The position numbers and the translations under genes were made by a program. Positions 1 through 9,515 of a stretch of DNA of 64,000 nt are shown here, piece after piece. The notes under the pieces were generated by a model that worked only from the letters and a program-made list of their open reading frames with translations, made no database searches and had not been told where the DNA came from. Within the stretch, counting starts at the first letter, position 1; every line of letters starts with the position of its first letter. The stretch lies in NCBI RefSeq assembly GCF_000174195.1, contig NZ_ACFY01000096.1, positions 1-64,000 on the forward strand, written 5' to 3'. This DNA comes from Roseburia inulinivorans DSM 16841. GTDB taxonomy: Bacteria; Bacillota; Clostridia; Lachnospirales; Lachnospiraceae.

Positions 1-36
1 ACAGAATCTGCGACACTACGTCCGTCAAACTCCGGT

Positions 37-1812
37 TTAATTCTTCTTGCCAAGAGTGACAGAGATTGTCTGCTCCTCATACTGTCCATTGGATGATCTT
101 TCAATCACCACATCCACCGTAGTACCTGCTGCATAATACTGCATATTGGAAGAAAGCTCCTCCATGGAAGTGACATCTTTTCCATCAAATTTTGTGATAA
201 TATCGCCTTTCTGGATACCAGCCTGCTCTGCGGCAGCTCCTTCCATGACCTGTGCGACATAAACACCGGTTGGCATATTATATGTTTTTGCAACATCGCT
301 TGTGACATCTACACCTGCGATACCGAGATATGCACTGTTGGATTCGTCTACTTTTTCTTTTGTGATAAGTTCTTCAATAATTGGTTTTGCTGTATCCACC
401 GGGATTGCATATCCAATACCTTCAACAGAAGTGTCTGAATATTTTACAGAGTTAATTCCGATCACTTCCCCTGCTGTGTTTAATAATGCACCACCACTGT
501 TACCAGGGTTAATTGCTGCATCTGTCTGGATCAGTTCTGCCGTATAATTGGTGCTGCTGGAAGAATCTGAAACAGAAACTTCACGGTTTAATGCACTGAT
601 CACACCGGTAGTTACAGACTGTCCGTAACCAAGGGCATTACCGATTGCAATACAGGATTCACCCACTTTTAATGTATCAGAAGAACCAAGTGTTGCAACC
701 TTGATTGCACTCATAGTATCATCTTTAATACTGCTCAGGGCAACTTTTACAACGGCAAGATCTGTAGAAGGATCTGTACCTTTAATCTCTGCACTGACCG
801 TATCATCATTTGCAAAAGTTACAGTAAGACTGTTTGCTCCCTCGACAACATGATTATTGGTTGCCACATAAAGATACTCCTTATCCTGACTTACAATAAT
901 ACCTGATCCACAGCTTGTGCTCTCATAAGTCTTGGATTGTCCCCAGAAACTCTGATACTCTGTCTGACTTACATTTGTAATTGCTACGATAGAAGGCATT
1001 ACTTCATCGACGATATCTGAAACATCTGTTGCTACATAGGAAGATGAGATTGCTGTCGGCTGTACGGTAGAATCATCTCCGGTAGTCAATGAAGCCTGTA
1101 CATTTCCTGCATTGGTTGTTCCAAGAACTTTTCCGGATGCATAATTAACGCCTGTCATGACACCGCCTGCAACCAGTCCGAATACAAGTGCAAGCGCTGC
1201 ACATTTTGCAAGCTGTTTTCCAAATCCACCCGGTTTTCTTTCCTTCTTTTTCTTCTCCGGTTTTGGATTGCTGCCATAAGCATAACTCTGATAACTGGTA
1301 TTGCTTCCATATGTTCCATAGTTACCGTTCTGGTTTCCATAGCCTGTACTCTGCTGATTGTTCTGGGTGGTTCCGTATCCAGTGTTCTGCTGGTTGCTCT
1401 TTGTATTTTCGTATCCAGCGCTCTGCTGATTATTCTGGGTACTACCATATCCATAACTCTGATTGTTGCTCTGGGTGCTTCCATATCCAGTGCTCTGATT
1501 GTTGCTTTGAGCATTTCCATATCCTGTGCTCTGGCTGTTATTCTGTGTCGTTCCATAGCCGGAGCCATGACTGTTGCTCTGACTTCCATAAATAGAACCC
1601 TGTGTGGAGCCATATCCTCCTGCCTTGGATCCTGTACTGTCGTTCTGTGTATTGTTCTGATTTCCATGATTCTGCTGATTATTATATGAGTAGAAAGAAT
1701 CAGAATACTGATTACTGCTATTATTATTGCTATTATTGCTATTATTGTTATTATAGTTGCTATTGCTGTTAGTGTTATTATTGTTATTATTGTTGTAATA
1801 ATTGTTATCCAT
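37..1812 (-). CDS. htrA: HtrA/DegP-type trypsin-like serine protease with PDZ domain and Asn/Gln-rich N-terminus
   Basis: Membrane-anchored envelope quality-control protease. Residues 1-200 are low complexity: poly-Asn first, then seven 12-residue Gly-Tyr-Gly repeats (85-168), then a Lys-rich stretch. One membrane helix lies at about 202-225. The trypsin-like domain follows with a visible triad: His321 (TNNHVV), Asp351 (DPSTDLAVV) and Ser439 (NPGNSGG). A C-terminal PDZ domain (about 490-585) carries AYLGIAG and GDIITKFDGK. The N-terminal low-complexity part should be cytoplasmic and the protease outside. The start is ATG preceded by AAAGGGG. It is longer than usual for Firmicutes HtrA because of the head. 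Family call is certain; the role of the head is unknown. Confidence 0.96.
   Translation of the reverse strand: MDNNYYNNNNNNNTNSNSNYNNNNSNNSNNNSSNQYSDSFYSYNNQQNHGNQNNTQNDSTGSKAGGYGSTQGSIYGSQSNSHGSGYGTTQNNSQSTGYGNAQSNNQSTGYGSTQSNNQSYGYGSTQNNQQSAGYENTKSNQQNTGYGTTQNNQQSTGYGNQNGNYGTYGSNTSYQSYAYGSNPKPEKKKKERKPGGFGKQLAKCAALALVFGLVAGGVMTGVNYASGKVLGTTNAGNVQASLTTGDDSTVQPTAISSSYVATDVSDIVDEVMPSIVAITNVSQTEYQSFWGQSKTYESTSCGSGIIVSQDKEYLYVATNNHVVEGANSLTVTFANDDTVSAEIKGTDPSTDLAVVKVALSSIKDDTMSAIKVATLGSSDTLKVGESCIAIGNALGYGQSVTTGVISALNREVSVSDSSSSTNYTAELIQTDAAINPGNSGGALLNTAGEVIGINSVKYSDTSVEGIGYAIPVDTAKPIIEELITKEKVDESNSAYLGIAGVDVTSDVAKTYNMPTGVYVAQVMEGAAAEQAGIQKGDIITKFDGKDVTSMEELSSNMQYYAAGTTVDVVIERSSNGQYEEQTISVTLGKKN
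1309..1560 (-). repeat. Seven tandem 36-bp coding repeats in htrA
   Basis: Codons 85-168 of the HtrA gene form seven degenerate 36-bp units, each encoding a 12-residue unit of the form G-Y-G-x-x-Q-x-N-x-Q-S-x. Further upstream (about 1690-1805) the gene has AAT/AAC trinucleotide runs encoding poly-Asn. Both are the kind of DNA that changes copy number by slippage without breaking the frame. Confidence 0.85.
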
Positions 1813-1879
1813 AACAATTTGCCCCTTTCTGTGCAGCTTCTTATTATCTGCTGCCTTTATCTTTATGACCTTAGTCTAG

Positions 1880-1902
1880 CGTCAAATTGTGTTCGAATTG
1901 TG
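1880..1902 (-). promoter_or_regulatory. htrA promoter region with a direct repeat next to a -35-like box
   Basis: On the minus strand a TTGACG -35-like box (1880-1885) is immediately preceded by two copies of CACAATT spaced 11 bp apart (1885-1891 and 1896-1902). A weak -10-like AGATAA lies 17 bp downstream of the -35. Tandem heptamers one helical turn apart beside a -35 are typical of OmpR-family response-regulator sites; Bacillus htrA genes are controlled by such a regulator (CssR). Binding here is inference. Confidence 0.4.
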
Positions 1903-1935
1903 ATAAAAATATCAAGAAAAAATGTTTTTTGAAAA

Positions 1936-1985
1936 TAAAAACTTCCCATCTCTCAAATTTTCCTAAACCAGAGAAACAGGAAGTT
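1936..1985 (-). terminator. Rho-independent terminator of the minus-strand glycan operon
   Basis: On the minus strand the arms GGAAGTT-type (1979-1985) and its complement AACTTCC (1940-1946), helped by GAGA/TCTC pairing further in, form a hairpin that is followed by a T-rich tract. It sits just past the stop of the DUF6056 gene, which is where a terminator for the operon would be expected. Confidence 0.6.
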
Positions 1986-2010
1986 CAAATTTTTCATTTG
2001 TAAATGAATG

Positions 2011-3544
2011 TTACAGTTTTAATAACATGATGGAATACTGTGACAGGAAATTTGCAACACCAAGAACTACAACTCCTGCAATAAATAAATTTTTCTTTTT
2101 CTCACTATCCATGTGCATTACCATCCACAAAATAATAAATAAATACATGAGATCCGTCAGATAATAAACACGGGCACCCGATGCATAAATCGTTGGTGAG
2201 AAATGTAACACTGCCTCACTGGCAATTCCCCCAAGAAAAACCATGCTGATAAAAACAGAATGTCCTGTCACTTTCCACAATAAAACCATAGTAAAAAGAA
2301 CTGCTGCTATCCACCAGAAAAAGGCAATCCGATTCTGTATGTTCATCGTCTGCCATGTTGGAAGCTCTGTGAGACGCTGCTCGATATCAATATATCCAAT
2401 ACCCATCTCCGAAAAAAAAGAAATGCCAGCATAAGGAAGAAGTGCCACCACACTAAAAACGACTGCTAAAATCTGATAAACTTTTGCTTTTTTTGACTTC
2501 ATCAGTAAAAGGAACCCTGCTGTCCAGATTGCAATAAAAAATGCCTTTCCCTCATTTGCAAAGGAAGATAACATCCATTGAATGGTCATAAATAAATGCT
2601 TTCCTACAGACAACTCTTTGTACCCAGGCATCCAGGTTGTAATTTCTGATGCTACACGCATCTCATTTCCAGGTGCCATAAAAAGAATTACAAATGCAAC
2701 AAATGTAATGGCTGTCTGAATCCATATCACCGCCGGTATCTTTTTTCTGTATCAAAAGACTTAAAATTGACAGTCCTTCAAATGCGATTAAAACTGCTCC
2801 CATCTGCTCAATCGACATCGCTGCAATGACACTGCATGGAATAGCATAGATCAATTGCCTGTTCGAAAACGCCCCTGTATCAAACACAAGATCCGCAAGA
2901 GGCATCATCGCCCAAACTCCTGCTGTGAATGTCCAGGTATAAAATATGGAACCATTCACCCAGACCGCAGAATATCCCAATGTCATGACACTCATCAACA
3001 GATATCCACTCGCAAGTAAAACCGGATACCGGATGCTTTTCCAGATATTGCGCCACACGTTTAATTCTCCTGAATTGTGTTGCTCTGTGCCAACATCCAC
3101 ACGCTCCTGATACTCATTCAGTAACGCAATATATCCCGTATAGCCAGCCGCCTTGCATCCCAATCTTAAAATTCCGATTGGAAGCAGCACCATCATAACC
3201 GCATCTGCGGCTCTCCAGAATCCAAGTCCGAGATTAAATGTGATATATACAATTGCTTCCGCGGCCATCCGCCCTACCCATGTCTGATAGCGCCAGGATA
3301 AGTACTCGAAAAATCCCATGGTGGTAGAATAATGGTAAAAATAGGTGTCATCGCCGTCGGAATAACCCATCTGATTTAAAATCACAAAAATAGCGATTGC
3401 CATGAACGCCCAAAATATCCATACTATTTTTTTTTGATTTGTCTTGCTCTTTTCTTTGTCTGCACTCATATCTATAATATTTATAAATCCCTTAATGTCT
3501 TTTTTCTCTTCTAAAAAATCCAGCAAAATTTCTTGAATTGCCAA
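2011..3544 (-). pseudogene. DUF6056-family polytopic membrane protein, frameshifted
   Basis: Two reading frames make one polytopic membrane protein of about 510 residues. The upstream frame holds the N-terminal membrane segments and the DGDDTYFYHY motif; the downstream frame resumes with helices and APGNEMR, typical of DUF6056 proteins found beside GtrB-like glycosyltransferases in surface-glycan loci. The frames join at an A6 run (minus strand, positions 2741-2746); with A5 the reading continues smoothly as QKKIPAVIWIQTA. The gene lies 10 bp after a GtrB-like gene, so it probably serves the same glycan, perhaps as flippase or polyprenol-dependent transferase. It could be a real frameshift, slippage control or a base-calling error. 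Confidence 0.75.
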
Positions 3545-3554
3545 AGTTCGTTTT

Positions 3555-4538
3555 TTACCAATTACGGTCTATGCTTATATCCTTGTCATCTAAAATCACC
3601 GACTCAATAATATACTTTGGTCTTTTTTTTGTTTCCAGATATGTTTTACCGATATACTCACCGATGATACCGATCGCAAATATCTGCAGACCGCCAAGCA
3701 CCCAGATAGATACCATAATACTTGCCCAGCCGGGAACGACGTTTCCGTTAAAATAATCCACAAAAGACTTGATCAGCATTCCCAGACTGATCAGACAGAT
3801 CAGCAGACCACCTATTGTGATCATTCGAATCGGTTTTACAGAAAGTGAAGTGATTCCTTCAAACGCAAATGTGATCATCTTTCCGAGCGGATACTTACTC
3901 TCCCCGGCAAAACGTTCTCCCCTCTCATACTCCACAGTAGTGCTCTGAAAACCGATCATTGGTACGATCCCGCGCAAAAACAGATTCACTTCATCAAAAT
4001 TCAACAAATTTTCAGTCGCACGCCTGCTGAGCAGTCGATAATCTGCATGGTCATACACAATGTCAGCCCCAAGGAAACTCATCAGCTTATAAAAAAGATG
4101 CGCTGTTCCCCGCTTAAAACAGGTATCTTTTTTTCTGGAGGAACGCACTCCATAAACTACATCATTTCCTTCATAATAAGCATCGATCATACGGTCAACC
4201 GCATTAATATCATCCTGCAGATCTGCATCCATCGTAACGATCATATCTGCATACTTTACTGCCGTAGCCATACCCGCTAAAAGAGCATTCTGATGTCCCC
4301 TGTTTCTTGAAAGATTCACTCCGGCAAACACAGAGTTTTCCTCACATAATCCCTTTATCATACTCCATGTCTGATCTTTCGAACCATCGTTTACAAACAT
4401 GATACGGCTGTTATCCGCTATTTTATTTTTCAAGACCAGAGACTGCAGCTTTTCTAATAATCTTTTTGATGTCTCCGGCAGAACTTCCTGCTCGTTATAA
4501 CAAGGTATCACAATATATAATGTCTTACTCATGAACAT
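3555..4538 (-). CDS. GT2 glycosyltransferase, GtrB/DPM1-like, polyprenyl-phosphate sugar synthase
   Basis: Transfers a sugar from a nucleotide sugar to undecaprenyl phosphate at the inner membrane face. N-terminal GT-A domain (residues about 1-235) opens with VIPCYNEQEVLPET and has the metal-binding DADLQDD. Two C-terminal membrane helices (about 237-300), as in GtrB and PglC-adjacent DPM1-like enzymes. Length 327 residues is normal. It overlaps the upstream GT2 gene by 14 bp and is followed by the DUF6056 gene. Lipid-linked sugars made by such enzymes are used outside the cell by GT-C or GtrC-like partners. The sugar cannot be read from sequence. Confidence 0.9.
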   Translation of the reverse strand: MFMSKTLYIVIPCYNEQEVLPETSKRLLEKLQSLVLKNKIADNSRIMFVNDGSKDQTWSMIKGLCEENSVFAGVNLSRNRGHQNALLAGMATAVKYADMIVTMDADLQDDINAVDRMIDAYYEGNDVVYGVRSSRKKDTCFKRGTAHLFYKLMSFLGADIVYDHADYRLLSRRATENLLNFDEVNLFLRGIVPMIGFQSTTVEYERGERFAGESKYPLGKMITFAFEGITSLSVKPIRMITIGGLLICLISLGMLIKSFVDYFNGNVVPGWASIMVSIWVLGGLQIFAIGIIGEYIGKTYLETKKRPKYIIESVILDDKDISIDRNW

Positions 4539-5559
4539 CCTCTCTCATATCCCAGTATCCCGGATTCATCGTGTACTTTAAAATCTGTTTTCTGCTGAGC
4601 TTCTCATAATGCCTGCCCATCCAGAAACCTGCATACTTTCCAACACACTGCATACCAAAATGAAAAATAAGCCATGGCTTTCTTATTTTAAAAAGATATG
4701 CAATCGTACTCTTCACAAGCTTCATGCCCTCGGCTTCTGAACTCACCTGCTCGAAAATCTCCGAATGCTGTTTCTGTGAAACTGCAAGATCAAAATTCCT
4801 GTGAAACTGCTGTCTCATCGTATAATTGTGCGAATGTACTACTTTTGCATCTGCAGCATACGCAACACCATATCCATGTTCGATGGCATTTGCAGCAAAA
4901 AACATATCCTCATTAAAAATAACCGGTGACTCAAATCCACCCAACGCTTCAAATAAATCCCTGCGATATGCCGCACAGACGTCCGAGCAGAAAAACGTTT
5001 TGATTCCAAGTGTTGGAATATCCGCCTTTGTCTTAACACGGCTTTGTTCTGGATAATTAAACTGTCTCGTATACTGCTCGACAATATGGCAGTCATTTTT
5101 TGGAAGCTGTCTTGCGTAAGCTACTGCTACCAAACAATCGCCTTTTGCGCTTTTTTCAGTGCCTTCCACTTCCATTGCATTCTGCTGTACCCGCGCAGAC
5201 ACCTGATCTTCCTTTAAAAGCAATGACTCCACTAATTTTTCTACCAGAAACTCATCCGCCGGAACTGCATCCTGCGTCATAAAAACCATCACATCCGCAT
5301 CCGAATGTTCTGCTCCAAACTGCCTTGTCCCACCATGGTCAAAATCTTTCTTCGCAATATGAAATACCTCATACTCACACGGAAGTTCTTTCAATACCTG
5401 TTCAATCGGATAAGCAGCTGTTGCCTGTTTCCAGAGTTCCTCTTCCGTATTTAAAATAATTACCCTATGAACGACAAAGGTCTGCCCCTGCAATTTGTGC
5501 AGGAGCAGACATAATGTTTCATCCGGTTTATAAGTTGGAATGATAATATCTACTGTCAT
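4525..5559 (-). CDS. GT2 family glycosyltransferase, rhamnosyltransferase-like
   Basis: Cytoplasmic glycosyltransferase of 344 residues with a GT-A fold. It starts VDIIIPTYKPDETL, has a DQDA-like acceptor site (MTQDAVPAD) and NEDMFF later in the domain, a pattern typical of RfbF/WbbL-like rhamnosyltransferases. The C-terminal part lacks clear membrane helices. The start codon directly follows the stop of the LCP gene (TAA-ATG), indicating translational coupling in the same operon. Donor and acceptor are unknown; rhamnose is a family-based guess. Confidence 0.85.
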   Translation of the reverse strand: MTVDIIIPTYKPDETLCLLLHKLQGQTFVVHRVIILNTEEELWKQATAAYPIEQVLKELPCEYEVFHIAKKDFDHGGTRQFGAEHSDADVMVFMTQDAVPADEFLVEKLVESLLLKEDQVSARVQQNAMEVEGTEKSAKGDCLVAVAYARQLPKNDCHIVEQYTRQFNYPEQSRVKTKADIPTLGIKTFFCSDVCAAYRRDLFEALGGFESPVIFNEDMFFAANAIEHGYGVAYAADAKVVHSHNYTMRQQFHRNFDLAVSQKQHSEIFEQVSSEAEGMKLVKSTIAYLFKIRKPWLIFHFGMQCVGKYAGFWMGRHYEKLSRKQILKYTMNPGYWDMREDVHE

Positions 5560-6684
5560 TTATCTGTATCCACTTCCCTCATTCATACCTGTGTCATTGA
5601 TAATCTTCTTACTGTTTGCAAGAACGGTATCCGATGGTGTGTATTCCTCATCACCGAACAGGAACTGGTGTAATTCGATTACGTTTGATTCCAATGTACA
5701 AGGTACAACCACACTTCCTTTGGATCCGAGAGTTGTTGATCCATGGTTAAACGGAAATCCTGATGTCTCGCCAAGTTTGTAATTAAATACCTGTGCTGCT
5801 AATGCAACTAAATCTGCATTCGAAAAGCTTGTCTGAATATCCCCAAATACAGCATCGATCAGCTTATTAATCGTAACAAGATCAGATTTCTGTGCCTTTG
5901 CAACCATTGCCGCAAGAACCGTTCTCTGACGTTCTGCACGCTTATAATCATCGCCTGCAGTATAACGGATTCGTGCATAAGAACATGCCTGTACACCATC
6001 CAATGTCACGTTTGTTCCACCACCGGAAAGATACTTGGAATTCTTCTTGGTAAGTTTATTGATCTCATCCATATATCCCTGCATAAGAACTGCTTCTTCA
6101 TCTGTGACTTCATCCAGTGTAATACCACCGAGCAGATCCACACACTCAACAACGGCATTAAAATCTACCGTCACATAATCTGTTATGGACAGATCAAGGT
6201 TCTTATTCAACATATTAATGGCCGCCTCCGGACCACCTTTTGCATAAGCGGCATTACATTTCTTAAAGCTTCCATCTCCTGTATCCAGATAAGAATCTCG
6301 GAATACAGAACATAATTTGACTTCTTTAGTATCATTATTGATATTGGCGATCATAATGACATCGCTGCGTCCCTTTGACAAATTACCGTTAGAGCGGTTG
6401 TCCAGACCAAATAAGGCAATGGTAGTATAACTCTTCATAATCTCCTTGGATTCTTCTGAAATACCTTCATTCACCTCGATGTTTTCAAGTGGAACTTCCT
6501 GACGTTCGATTTTTCCCAATTTACTGATTAAAAACAATGCAATAGCTAAAATTAAAACAACTAATATCTCAACGACCAGTAATATGATCTTTCTTTGTCT
6601 TTTTTTCCTTCTTATTGCTTCTTTCTGTTTCTTTGTTAAAGCTTTATGATTTTTTTGTCGATTGTGATTTGGTTCACTACTCAT
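5560..6684 (-). CDS. LytR-CpsA-Psr (LCP) family glycan ligase
   Basis: LCP enzymes transfer undecaprenyl-pyrophosphate-linked glycans to peptidoglycan outside the cell. The protein has a very basic cytoplasmic tail (residues 1-32), one membrane helix (about 33-55) and an extracellular LCP domain with the Arg/Asp signature seen as GRSDVIMI, SVFRDSYLD and, later, RIRYTAGDDYKRAERQR. Length of 374 residues is normal. It sits between the sugar-phosphate initiating transferase and glycosyltransferases, so it likely attaches this operon's glycan to the wall. Confidence 0.93.
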   Translation of the reverse strand: MSSEPNHNRQKNHKALTKKQKEAIRRKKRQRKIILLVVEILVVLILAIALFLISKLGKIERQEVPLENIEVNEGISEESKEIMKSYTTIALFGLDNRSNGNLSKGRSDVIMIANINNDTKEVKLCSVFRDSYLDTGDGSFKKCNAAYAKGGPEAAINMLNKNLDLSITDYVTVDFNAVVECVDLLGGITLDEVTDEEAVLMQGYMDEINKLTKKNSKYLSGGGTNVTLDGVQACSYARIRYTAGDDYKRAERQRTVLAAMVAKAQKSDLVTINKLIDAVFGDIQTSFSNADLVALAAQVFNYKLGETSGFPFNHGSTTLGSKGSVVVPCTLESNVIELHQFLFGDEEYTPSDTVLANSKKIINDTGMNEGSGYR

Positions 6685-6697
6685 TAATTATTTTCTC

Positions 6698-8116
6698 CTA
6701 ATACGCATTTTTATTGATAAATCCCTTGAAAACTGTAAGGAATAAAATTTTAATATCCAATCCTAATGTCCAGTTTTCAATATAATATAAATCATGTTCA
6801 ATCCTCTTTCGAATGGAAGTATCTCCACGATATCCATTCACCTGTGCCCAGCCGGTCATTCCCGGACGCACCTGATGCTTGATCATATATCTTGGAATTT
6901 CTTCCCGGAACTTCTCCACATACTGCGGCCGCTCCGGTCTTGGTCCTACAAGACTCATATCTCCTTTTAACACATTAAAAAGCTGTGGGAACTCATCCAG
7001 GCTTGTTTTACGCAAAAAACCTCCTACTTTTGTTACACGCGGATCATTTTTCTGCGTCCAGCCTTTTTTCTCCTCTTCCTCTGTCTGCACATACATTGTT
7101 CGGAACTTATACATCATAAATTTTTCATTATGAAGTCCAACCCGTTCCTGTTTAAATATCAACGGACCGGAAGATGTTATTTTCACGAGAATCGCAGAAA
7201 GCAACATGACTGGTGAAAAAATCACAATACATATTATGGATCCTACGATATCCATCAGTCTTTTTATCATTGCATTAAACGTATTCGACAACGGAACATA
7301 TCGTATATTGATAACAGGCAGACCTAACAAATCTTCCGTATATGGTCTCGTCGGTATAATATTGCCATAATCCGGAATAAACTTGGTATGCACTCCTGAC
7401 TTTTCACACTGTGATACTATTTTCTCTAATTTGTAGTATTCTTCCAACCCAAGCGTGATTGCAATCTCGTCCAATTTATTTTCCGGCAAAATGAAAGTCA
7501 GATTCTCAATACTTCCTATTACTTTCACACCTTTATAAACTGTTCCGCGTGCAATATTATCATCCAGAATTCCGCGTATATTATAACCCCATTGAGGATT
7601 CTGCTTGATCCGGTCTATATACTGTTCTGCTGCCTTAGAATATCCCACAAGCAGGATATGTTTCTGATTATATCCCCTTCTTCTTATGCTACGTAAAAAA
7701 CCGCGGACTACAAGTCTTTCTACTTCTTCAAGTACAATGTTAAATATATAAAAATATGCAAACATGGAACGCGAGAAGTTCTTTGCCTCTTCTGTATAAG
7801 ACAATACAAGGAAAAATCCTGCAAACACAATTAAAATTCCAACTGTATTTGCCATAATAATATTGGATAATTCAAGCCGCCTGCCCTGTACTCTCTTCGG
7901 CGTATATAAATTAAACGCATAATATAACAGCAAATAAAGTGGAACAATAAAAATCAGAGCTTTCATATAAAATTCAAATGAAAGAACTCCAACATGATTG
8001 CTTGCAAAAATCCCTGAAAGTTTCAACCACCAGGCAAGTGCATAAGAAACAATGACAACCAATCCATCCAAAACAACATGCAATCTATTAAAATGCTGCT
8101 GATTATCTTTTATCAT
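6698..8116 (-). CDS. Polyprenyl glycosylphosphotransferase (WcaJ/WbaP-like initiating enzyme)
   Basis: Starts glycan synthesis by moving a hexose-1-phosphate from a UDP-sugar onto undecaprenyl phosphate. The 472-residue protein has four or five N-terminal helices, a central CoA-binding/Rossmann-like domain ([14 protein letters not shown]), one helix near 290, and the C-terminal bacterial sugar transferase domain with [22 protein letters not shown] and VGPRPERP. The sugar is most often glucose or galactose in this family; it cannot be told here. It is the first gene after a SigA-like promoter and leads the operon that ends at 2011. Confidence 0.94.
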   Translation of the reverse strand: MIKDNQQHFNRLHVVLDGLVVIVSYALAWWLKLSGIFASNHVGVLSFEFYMKALIFIVPLYLLLYYAFNLYTPKRVQGRRLELSNIIMANTVGILIVFAGFFLVLSYTEEAKNFSRSMFAYFYIFNIVLEEVERLVVRGFLRSIRRRGYNQKHILLVGYSKAAEQYIDRIKQNPQWGYNIRGILDDNIARGTVYKGVKVIGSIENLTFILPENKLDEIAITLGLEEYYKLEKIVSQCEKSGVHTKFIPDYGNIIPTRPYTEDLLGLPVINIRYVPLSNTFNAMIKRLMDIVGSIICIVIFSPVMLLSAILVKITSSGPLIFKQERVGLHNEKFMMYKFRTMYVQTEEEEKKGWTQKNDPRVTKVGGFLRKTSLDEFPQLFNVLKGDMSLVGPRPERPQYVEKFREEIPRYMIKHQVRPGMTGWAQVNGYRGDTSIRKRIEHDLYYIENWTLGLDIKILFLTVFKGFINKNAY

Positions 8117-8149
8117 AATGCTATCCTTTTCTTAGCTATCATAAATTCA

Positions 8150-8178
8150 ATGATACAATAATTTCCAACAAATCACAA
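8150..8178 (-). promoter_or_regulatory. SigA-type promoter for the initiating transferase operon
   Basis: Minus strand: TTGTGA (8173-8178), 17-bp spacer, TATCAT (8150-8155), about 35 bp ahead of the start at 8116. A TGTTATgATAACA palindrome lies further upstream at 8250-8262 and could be an operator. Confidence 0.5.
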
Positions 8179-8275
8179 CTTAATTTTCTTAAATCTGGCA
8201 TTGTAAATTCTTAATAATTTCTTTACTTTCTAAAACATTATCCCTTCATTGTTATGATAACACCGTTACTTCACC

Positions 8276-9229
8276 TTATACCCAAAGGATCAAAAGCATA
8301 TTTTTCCAAATTTCAAATTGTATTTTTACATAATTTTTTATATGCTTTATGGAAAACATTACCTTTTTGCAATTGTTGCAATTACAGACTCCTTCAACAA
8401 TTCCCTTCCAATATTGCCTTCCATATCCTTTTATTATAAAAAATAGCATTTTTATCAATATTCCAATGAAAACAAATGGGAAATTCAAAAGTATTTGCAA
8501 AAATGGCATATTTTTATATATTACAAAAATAGTATTTCTTGCTGCAAGAAATACCTTCTTTTCATTATAACGTGCGCCTGTTGTAGCACTTCCAACATGG
8601 TAAACCTTAGCTTCCGGAATATACCAATTTTCAAATCCATGAATTCTTGCACGATAACCGAGATCCACATCCTCCAGATAGGCAAAATGATGTTCATCCA
8701 ATCCACCAATTTGGTTCAAAATATCCATTCGATAAATAGCAGCTCCTGCACAGCAGGAAAACACACGTTTCTTCTTCTCATAATCAATGCAGCGTTTCCC
8801 CTTACCTCTGGCAACTGCCCATCCCATAGCCGTATACAAATCTCCTGCATTATCCAGAATCTTATGATTTTGAAAATCAATCATCTGTGCTCCACATGAA
8901 AAAATCTTTTCCGATCTTTCAATTGCTTTCAACAAGGTTTCTACAAAATACCTGTCCGTTTCCGTATCATTGTTCAGCAAAATAATATAGGGTGTATTCG
9001 TCATCTGAATTCCAAGATTCACAGCTCCACAAAATCCTAGATTTGTTTCCAATGAAACCATTTCCATATCCAGAGTATCTGATATAATCTCTTTGCTTCC
9101 ATCTGTAGAACCATTATCAATAATTAGCACTTTAAAATCTGTATATGTCTGATTTTCCAATGTTTTCAAACAATTTTCAAGCAATCTTCTCCCATTATAA
9201 TTTGGGATTACAATTGTCACTTTCTGCAT
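8276..9229 (-). CDS. GT2 family glycosyltransferase with C-terminal hydrophobic segment
   Basis: Glycosyltransferase of 317 residues. The GT-A domain opens with VTIVIPNYNGRRLLENC and has LLNNDTETD and LDEHHFAYLEDVDLGYR, as in WbbL-like rhamnosyl- and related transferases. A strongly hydrophobic segment near residues 250-270 may anchor it to the membrane. It follows the zinc-ribbon gene by 9 bp. The start ATG follows AGGAAAAATTT. Substrates are unknown. Confidence 0.88.
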   Translation of the reverse strand: MQKVTIVIPNYNGRRLLENCLKTLENQTYTDFKVLIIDNGSTDGSKEIISDTLDMEMVSLETNLGFCGAVNLGIQMTNTPYIILLNNDTETDRYFVETLLKAIERSEKIFSCGAQMIDFQNHKILDNAGDLYTAMGWAVARGKGKRCIDYEKKKRVFSCCAGAAIYRMDILNQIGGLDEHHFAYLEDVDLGYRARIHGFENWYIPEAKVYHVGSATTGARYNEKKVFLAARNTIFVIYKNMPFLQILLNFPFVFIGILIKMLFFIIKGYGRQYWKGIVEGVCNCNNCKKVMFSIKHIKNYVKIQFEIWKNMLLILWV

Positions 9230-9238
9230 AAATTTTTC

Positions 9239-9448
9239 CTAATTTCTTTTTATTTTTCCTTTATTATGTATGTACATCCAGGCAGAAGCATATTCCTGTC
9301 TTTCTTTCTCTGACCACGAAACATAGGTTGCAAAATCAACCTTTGCCAATGTCATATCCTGTACACCACATTTATAGCATTCCACATTTTTACGTCTTGA
9401 AACCATGCGCATCCAGCCACAGTCCGGACATATATATACCCTCATCAT
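9239..9448 (-). CDS. Small zinc-ribbon-like protein, function unknown
   Basis: About 70 residues. Two CxxC pairs are visible (CPDCGW near the start, CYKCG about 20 residues later), so it probably binds one zinc as a zinc ribbon. The start was set at an ATG with an AAAAAGAGG ribosome site 10 nt upstream; an ATG at 9454 is closer to that site and also possible. It lies between two GT2 genes in the same direction. I do not recognise its family; a structural or regulatory role in the glycan operon is only a guess. Confidence 0.6.
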   Translation of the reverse strand: MMRVYICPDCGWMRMVSRRKNVECYKCGVQDMTLAKVDFATYVSWSEKERQEYASAWMYIHNKGKIKRN

Positions 9449-9515
9449 AAGCATTAAACCTCTTTTTTCATTATACGCTAAAAATATTATAGCATAACCA
9501 AAAAGAGCCCGATAC

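Noticed and set aside
105..1817. Open frames on both strands inside htrA
   Set aside because: They are shadows caused by the repetitive, biased codons of the head and have no ribosome sites.
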